This document shows positions 5,545 to 5,792 of a stretch of 5,792 bases of DNA, one piece after another; the first letter of the stretch is position 1, and every line of letters begins with the position of its first letter. The position numbers and the translations under genes are program-made. The DNA is from Desulfuromonadales bacterium (lineage in GTDB: Bacteria > Desulfobacterota > Desulfuromonadia > Desulfuromonadales > BM103): the NCBI GenBank assembly GCA_029859485.1, contig JAOUDB010000181.1:1-5792 (forward strand), in the 5' to 3' direction. Under the pieces are notes generated by a model. The model ran no database searches and was not told the DNA's origin. It saw only the letters and a program-made list of their open reading frames with translations.

Positions 5545-5792
5545 TTAATGTTTCTTCCCAAGGTAGGCTTCCTGCACTTTCTCCGAAGCCAACAGCTCTT
5601 CCGAGGTCCCGGAGAGGGCGATTTTGCCGACGTCGAGTACATAGCCACGATCAGCCAGCTTCAATGCAGCCTTGGCGTTCTGTTCAACCAGCAGCACCGT
5701 CACACCTTTTTTGGCAATCTCCTTGATCTGTTTGAAGATCGCCTTGACCAGGATCGGTGCAATTCCAAGAGAAGGCTCATCGAGCAGCACCA
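5545..5792 (-). CDS. livF: Branched-chain amino acid ABC transporter ATP-binding protein LivF (C-terminal part only)
   Basis: Only the last 81 codons are inside the window; the gene begins beyond the right edge. LivF is one of two cytoplasmic ATPases that power the LivHM permease for leucine, isoleucine and valine, and related systems import other amino acids or amides. Visible are Walker B and the D-loop (LLDEPSLGIAP), the LivF-type switch region LLVEQNA, and the typical LivF tail GYVLDVGKIALSGTSEELLAS with VQEAYLG near the end. The first full codon in the window is GTG coding an internal Val of Walker B, not a start. Walker A and the signature LSGGQQ-type motif are off the edge. Being last in a liv operon is usual for livF. 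No clear terminator follows before usp, so read-through into usp and the activator is likely. Confidence 0.93.
   Translation of the reverse strand, partial: VLLDEPSLGIAPILVKAIFKQIKEIAKKGVTVLLVEQNAKAALKLADRGYVLDVGKIALSGTSEELLASEKVQEAYLGKKH

Overview
All recognisable genes in this window lie on the minus strand, so the biological order runs from high to low coordinates: the 3' end of a branched-chain amino acid ABC transporter ATPase (livF), a tandem universal stress protein, a PAS-containing sigma-54 activator, a small class I SAM methyltransferase, a small lipoprotein, and the first 519 codons of a glycyl radical enzyme that runs off the left edge.

The glycyl radical enzyme closely resembles trans-4-hydroxy-L-proline dehydratase (HypD). 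The residues I recall as the HypD active site are all present at a constant offset of 28 from the Clostridioides difficile enzyme. Such enzymes work only without oxygen, so the host is an anaerobe or facultative anaerobe. A lipobox lipoprotein with Gly at +2, a sigma-54 activator, LivF and a proteobacterial-type tandem Usp point to a Gram-negative bacterium. A Desulfuromonas/Geobacter-type or other deltaproteobacterium is my best inference, but no marker gene proves it.

Layout: (1) 5792-5545 livF 3' end, 5502-4696 usp and 4670-3252 sigma-54 activator, with gaps of 42 and 25 nt and no convincing terminator between them, probably one transcript at the end of a liv operon. (2) 3073-2456 methyltransferase and 2305-1904 lipoprotein, each separated by 150-180 bp and possibly independent. 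A likely terminator overlaps the lipoprotein stop codon. (3) 1903-1560 is a 344-bp AT-rich non-coding region. It carries a well-matched -24/-12 (sigma-54) promoter at 1732-1716 that points at the glycyl radical gene and implies a leader of about 146 nt. (4) 1559-1 is the glycyl radical enzyme, truncated before its glycyl radical motif.

The main hypothesis is a local circuit. The PAS-type sigma-54 activator would switch on the -24/-12 promoter of the HypD-like gene about 1.5 kb away, and the adjacent Liv-type transporter might import the substrate. The promoter and gene identities come from the sequence; the regulatory and transport links are inference.
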